This document shows positions 12,525 to 15,259 of a stretch of 15,259 nucleotides of DNA, one piece after another (the stretch's first letter is position 1; every line of letters begins with the position of its first letter). The notes beneath the pieces are model-generated. The model saw only the letters and a list, made by a program, of their open reading frames with translations, made no database searches and was not told where the DNA came from. Source of the DNA: Lachnospiraceae bacterium UBA7027 (GTDB taxonomy: Bacteria; Bacillota; Clostridia; Lachnospirales; Lachnospiraceae); contig DLBG01000029.1 in NCBI GenBank assembly GCA_002494135.1, positions 1-15,259 on the forward strand. The letters are read 5' to 3'. Both the position numbers and the translations under genes were made by a program.

Positions 12525-14492
12525 TCAGACGATACGTTTAAACAGTTTCTCGATTTCGTACTTGCTGACGGAAACCAGAGTCGGTCTGCCGTGCGGACAC
12601 TGATACGGATTGTCGAGCGTAAAAAGCATTTCGATCAGTTTCTTCGCATTCTCCTTCGTAAGCCCCGTATTGCCTTTGATGGCCGCCTTGCAGGCTCTGG
12701 TGGCGATTCGCTCCTCCACCGTTGTAATGCTCTTCGAGGAATAGGTTTCCGTTAATTCTTTTAAAATATCACGGAACAGTTCCTGTGATGTATAGCCGAA
12801 TAAATCGGACGGAACGCTTCTTAAAACAACCGCATCCGAGCCGAATTCCTCGATTTCAAACGCAAGATTTGCGAACGCTTCGCGGTTCTTTCGATACACT
12901 TCAAGTTCCGTCGGTTTCAAACTGACGACAACCGGCGGAAGAAGGTTCTGGGACTCTAAGAATCCTTCTTTGTACTTCTTCATGAACTCTTCGTATTTGA
13001 CCTTTTCATGCGCCGCATGCTGGTCCATATAATAAATCCTGTCTTTCAGGGCGATAATCCAGTAGGTATCGAAAATCTGACCGATCACTTCGAATTCTTC
13101 CTTCGATTCTTCCCTGAAAAACTCGGTTTCAAACATCGTATACTGCTCGGGTTTTTCCACCACAAGTTTCTCGGTGTAAGGGTTCGAGGTTTTCACAGGC
13201 TCCGAAGGTTTCGCGATTTCCGAAGGGCTCATGGTTTTCGCGATTTCCGAAGGGTTCGAAGTTTTCGCGATTTTTGAAGGGTTCAGGGTTTTCACAGGAA
13301 ATTCACCTGCGACGGATTCCGGCACAACCGTGCTTACGGTATCTTCCTCTTTGTCGTTAAAGAAAATCTCCCGATGCGGATTAAAATCTTCCTCCGCTTC
13401 GGTCTGTTCCGTTACCGTTTCTGCCTCGCGGCGTCTTACTTCAAACGGTTCGGGAGCCACGATTTTTTCTTTGACTTCCTCGGTCTGTTCTTTAATCTGC
13501 GGAATTAAGTCCCTCCCGATCAGTGCATCATGTACGGATTCGGCAAGAAGGCGAACCACCACATCCTGGCGGTCCATTCTGATTTCCATCTTGCTCGGAT
13601 GGATATTCACATCGATTGCCGAGGGATCCAGGTTAAAATGAAGCACACAGAACGGGAAACGGTGCATCATCAGGAATTCCTTGTAGCCTTCCTCAATTCC
13701 CTTTGAAAGCTCTTTGGAGCGGATGTATCGATGATTGACGTAGTAATTCTCATCGGCTCTGGTAGACCTTGAAATAACCGGCCTTCCGAGATATCCCTCG
13801 ATACGGATTCCGTAGTCTTCCACCATAATCGGAATCAGTTCGTCGGATGTGTTCTTTCCGAAAATCCGGTAAATCACTTCCTTCAGTTCTCCGTTTCCGG
13901 AGGTTAAGAATTTTACACTGCCGTTTACGATTAGTTTAAATGAAAGACCCGGCATGGATAATGCCATATGCTGCACGGTTTCCACAATGGAAGCCGCTTC
14001 CGCGGTCGGGCTCTTTAAAAATTTCTTTCTGGGAGGCACATTGAAAAACAGATTTCTTACTACAATTGTAGTACCACACGGTGCACCGATTTCTTCGAAC
14101 TCTTTTACCTCTCCGCCTTCTATGCAGATTCTGACGCCCATCAGCTGATCTTCGGTCTTCGTAGTCATTTCAACCGATGAAACCGCAGCGATGGAGGCAA
14201 GCGCCTCACCCCGAAAGCCCAGTGTGTTTAAATATGCCAGGTCGTCTTCGGAGGCGATTTTACTGGTTGCATGTCGCAAGAAAGCGGTTTTTACTTCACC
14301 CTGCGGAATTCCTTTTCCGTTATCGGTTACGCGGATATAATCAATTCCGCCGCCCTTAATCTCAACGGTAATCGCACTGCTTTCGGCATCAATCGCATTC
14401 TCAACCAGCTCTTTTACGACATTTAACGGTTTTTCCACCACTTCACCGGCAGCTATTTTATTAATGGTTTCGTTATCCAGTACATGTATCAT
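12525..14492 (-). CDS. mutL: DNA mismatch repair protein MutL, endonuclease type
   Basis: MutL links mismatch recognition by MutS to strand removal. The 655-residue protein has an N-terminal GHKL ATPase with IAAGEVVEKP (13-22), KELVENAIDA (27-36; catalytic E28, Mg-binding N32), DNGKGI (57-62) and GFRGEAL (92-98). The C-terminal dimerisation/endonuclease domain has D490-Q-H-A-A-H-E496-K-V-K-Y-E501, fitting DQHA(X)2E(X)4E, plus ACKAAIK (600-606) and CPHGRP (632-637), so it should nick DNA as in organisms without MutH. QNLLPP (515-520) fits the QXX(L/I)XP beta-clamp motif. The acidic linker (about 335-465) includes a 9-residue tandem repeat at about 399-438. ATG 14490-14492 follows mutS by 17 bp with AGGA about 10 nt upstream. 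Confidence 0.97.
   Translation of the reverse strand: MIHVLDNETINKIAAGEVVEKPLNVVKELVENAIDAESSAITVEIKGGGIDYIRVTDNGKGIPQGEVKTAFLRHATSKIASEDDLAYLNTLGFRGEALASIAAVSSVEMTTKTEDQLMGVRICIEGGEVKEFEEIGAPCGTTIVVRNLFFNVPPRKKFLKSPTAEAASIVETVQHMALSMPGLSFKLIVNGSVKFLTSGNGELKEVIYRIFGKNTSDELIPIMVEDYGIRIEGYLGRPVISRSTRADENYYVNHRYIRSKELSKGIEEGYKEFLMMHRFPFCVLHFNLDPSAIDVNIHPSKMEIRMDRQDVVVRLLAESVHDALIGRDLIPQIKEQTEEVKEKIVAPEPFEVRRREAETVTEQTEAEEDFNPHREIFFNDKEEDTVSTVVPESVAGEFPVKTLNPSKIAKTSNPSEIAKTMSPSEIAKPSEPVKTSNPYTEKLVVEKPEQYTMFETEFFREESKEEFEVIGQIFDTYWIIALKDRIYYMDQHAAHEKVKYEEFMKKYKEGFLESQNLLPPVVVSLKPTELEVYRKNREAFANLAFEIEEFGSDAVVLRSVPSDLFGYTSQELFRDILKELTETYSSKSITTVEERIATRACKAAIKGNTGLTKENAKKLIEMLFTLDNPYQCPHGRPTLVSVSKYEIEKLFKRIV
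13179..13298 (-). repeat. 27-bp tandem repeat inside the mutL linker
   Basis: A 27-bp unit recurs with the same phase; the core ttcgcga (+ strand) begins at 13210, 13237 and 13264, and flanking degenerate copies extend on both sides. In the protein it gives PVKTLNPSK, IAKTSNPSE, IAKTMSPSE, then a degenerate IAKPSEPVK and TSNP (residues about 399-438). The unit is a multiple of three, so gain or loss of copies keeps the reading frame. It lies in the unstructured linker between the ATPase and endonuclease domains. Confidence 0.85.
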
Positions 14493-14509
14493 CGGTTATG
14501 AATCCTGTT

Positions 14510-15259
14510 CTATATTCTGTTTTTTATCCGGTTCTGAATCCGGTAAAGAAGATTCAGACCGTCCAGAGGCGTCAGCGTGGAAATATCGATGCCCCTGATT
14601 TCTTCGATAATTTCGGCATCTGATACAGAATCAAAGAACGAAAGCTGTCCCGCATCGACTTCATCCTGCCTTTTGATTGCCTTATGCGTCCTGCCGGAAT
14701 CGGAGGAGGAAACATTGATATCCGCAACCATGGAAGCGATATCCCCTTCGGACAGTTCGGAAAGAATCACCTTTGCCCGTTCGATGACGATATCGGGAAC
14801 ACCGGCCAGTTTTGCCACTTCGATACCGTAGCTTCGGTCGGTTCCGCCCGGAATGATTTTTCGTAAAAATACAATGTCATCGCCGCGTTCCTTAACTGCA
14901 ATGCAGTAATTCTTCACGTTGTCCATTTTCTCTTCGAGTTCGGTCAGAAGATGATAATGTGTCGCAAAAAGTGTCTTGGAACCGAGCAGATTCCGGTTTG
15001 CGATATGTTCGATTACAGCCCAGGCAATGGCAAGACCGTCAAAAGTGGACGTACCGCGACCGATTTCATCCAGAATCAGAAGCGAATTCTTTGTCGCGTT
15101 GCGAAGAATATTGGAAACTTCGTTCATTTCCACCATAAACGTACTCTGGCCGCTTGAGAGATCATCGCTTGCTCCGACTCTCGTAAAGATACGGTCCACA
15201 ACGCCGATATTTGCGCTCTTTGCGGGTACGTAGGAACCGATTTGAGCCATTAAAACGAT
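14510..15259 (-). CDS. mutS: DNA mismatch repair protein MutS, C-terminal 249 residues (5' part off window)
   Basis: The reading frame is open to the right edge; the first in-window codons (IVLMAQIGSYVPA) match the stretch just after the Walker A motif of MutS, so the ATG at 15248-15250 is internal, not a start. Seen in order: DRIFTRVGASDDLSSGQSTF (signature 2 region), Walker B LLILDEIGRGTSTFDG, and ATHYHLLTELE, all in the ABC-type ATPase domain that couples mismatch sensing to MutL. Near the C-terminus QLSFF (14633-14647) matches the beta-clamp binding pentapeptide known at this place in MutS, followed by the short helix-turn-helix tail ending NRI. It is followed by mutL after 17 bp. Nothing is abnormal in the visible part; the mismatch-binding and clamp domains lie outside the window. 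Confidence 0.97.
   Translation of the reverse strand: MVLMAQIGSYVPAKSANIGVVDRIFTRVGASDDLSSGQSTFMVEMNEVSNILRNATKNSLLILDEIGRGTSTFDGLAIAWAVIEHIANRNLLGSKTLFATHYHLLTELEEKMDNVKNYCIAVKERGDDIVFLRKIIPGGTDRSYGIEVAKLAGVPDIVIERAKVILSELSEGDIASMVADINVSSSDSGRTHKAIKRQDEVDAGQLSFFDSVSDAEIIEEIRGIDISTLTPLDGLNLLYRIQNRIKNRI

Noticed and set aside
15248..15250. Start codon for a short MutS
   Set aside because: The frame is open to the window edge and the upstream codons match the MutS core, so this is an internal Met of a truncated view of the gene.
1..15259. Mobile element, CRISPR, phage, toxin-antitoxin or defence system
   Set aside because: No transposase, spaced repeats, integrase or defence-type gene seen; all genes are codirectional and tightly packed housekeeping genes.

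Overview
This window is a compact chromosomal block from a low-to-mid GC Firmicute, most likely a member of the Lachnospiraceae or a close clostridial relative. That assignment is inferred from gene order and protein style (an atypical MreB, an oversized PBP2, endonuclease-type MutL, and YggS next to an HlyD-like protein); no rRNA or other marker is present to confirm it. All recognisable genes lie on the minus strand, so the biological reading order runs from the right end of the window to the left. I see no mobile element, CRISPR array, tRNA or rRNA, and no gene-free stretch longer than about 130 bases.

Right third (about 10223-15259): mutS (3' part only) - mutL - miaA - a PLP enzyme of the YnbB/'methionine gamma-lyase-like' family. 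Gaps are 15-55 bp and no terminator is visible, so this looks like one transcription unit for mismatch repair, tRNA i6A37 prenylation and a sulfur-amino-acid-type PLP enzyme. MutS and MutL both carry candidate beta-clamp binding peptides, and MutL has an intact metal-dependent endonuclease motif. The MutL linker holds a 27-bp tandem repeat.

Centre (3320-10222): a seven-gene elongasome operon, mreB - mreC - mreD - mrdA (PBP2) - rodA - mgsA - dacA-like carboxypeptidase. Genes overlap or lie within 25 bp of each other, behind a good sigma-A type promoter that begins directly at the stop codon of the PLP gene. MreB filaments with MreC/MreD position the RodA glycosyltransferase and PBP2 transpeptidase for lateral wall synthesis; the carboxypeptidase trims pentapeptides; methylglyoxal synthase is the metabolic outlier. 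Three of the seven genes use GTG or TTG starts. MreB lacks the usual catalytic Glu and the usual phosphate-2 residues, PBP2 carries an insertion of about 240 residues, and both catalytic Asp positions of MgsA are Glu.

Left end (1-2330): a 139-residue P-loop protein of unknown function, transcribed from its own promoter (TTGTCT-17-TATAAT) and closed by a strong intrinsic terminator. After it come an HlyD-like membrane-anchored adaptor with no transporter partner in view, and the N-terminal 90 residues of a YggS/YlmE PLP-binding protein that runs off the window. In many Firmicutes YggS precedes sepF and other division genes, so the window may bridge the elongation cluster and the division (ylm) cluster.

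Most of the window is ordinary housekeeping. The points worth a second look are the orphan P-loop gene, the PBP2 insertion, the divergent MreB, the MutL minisatellite, the MgsA substitutions and a dyad over the mreB promoter.
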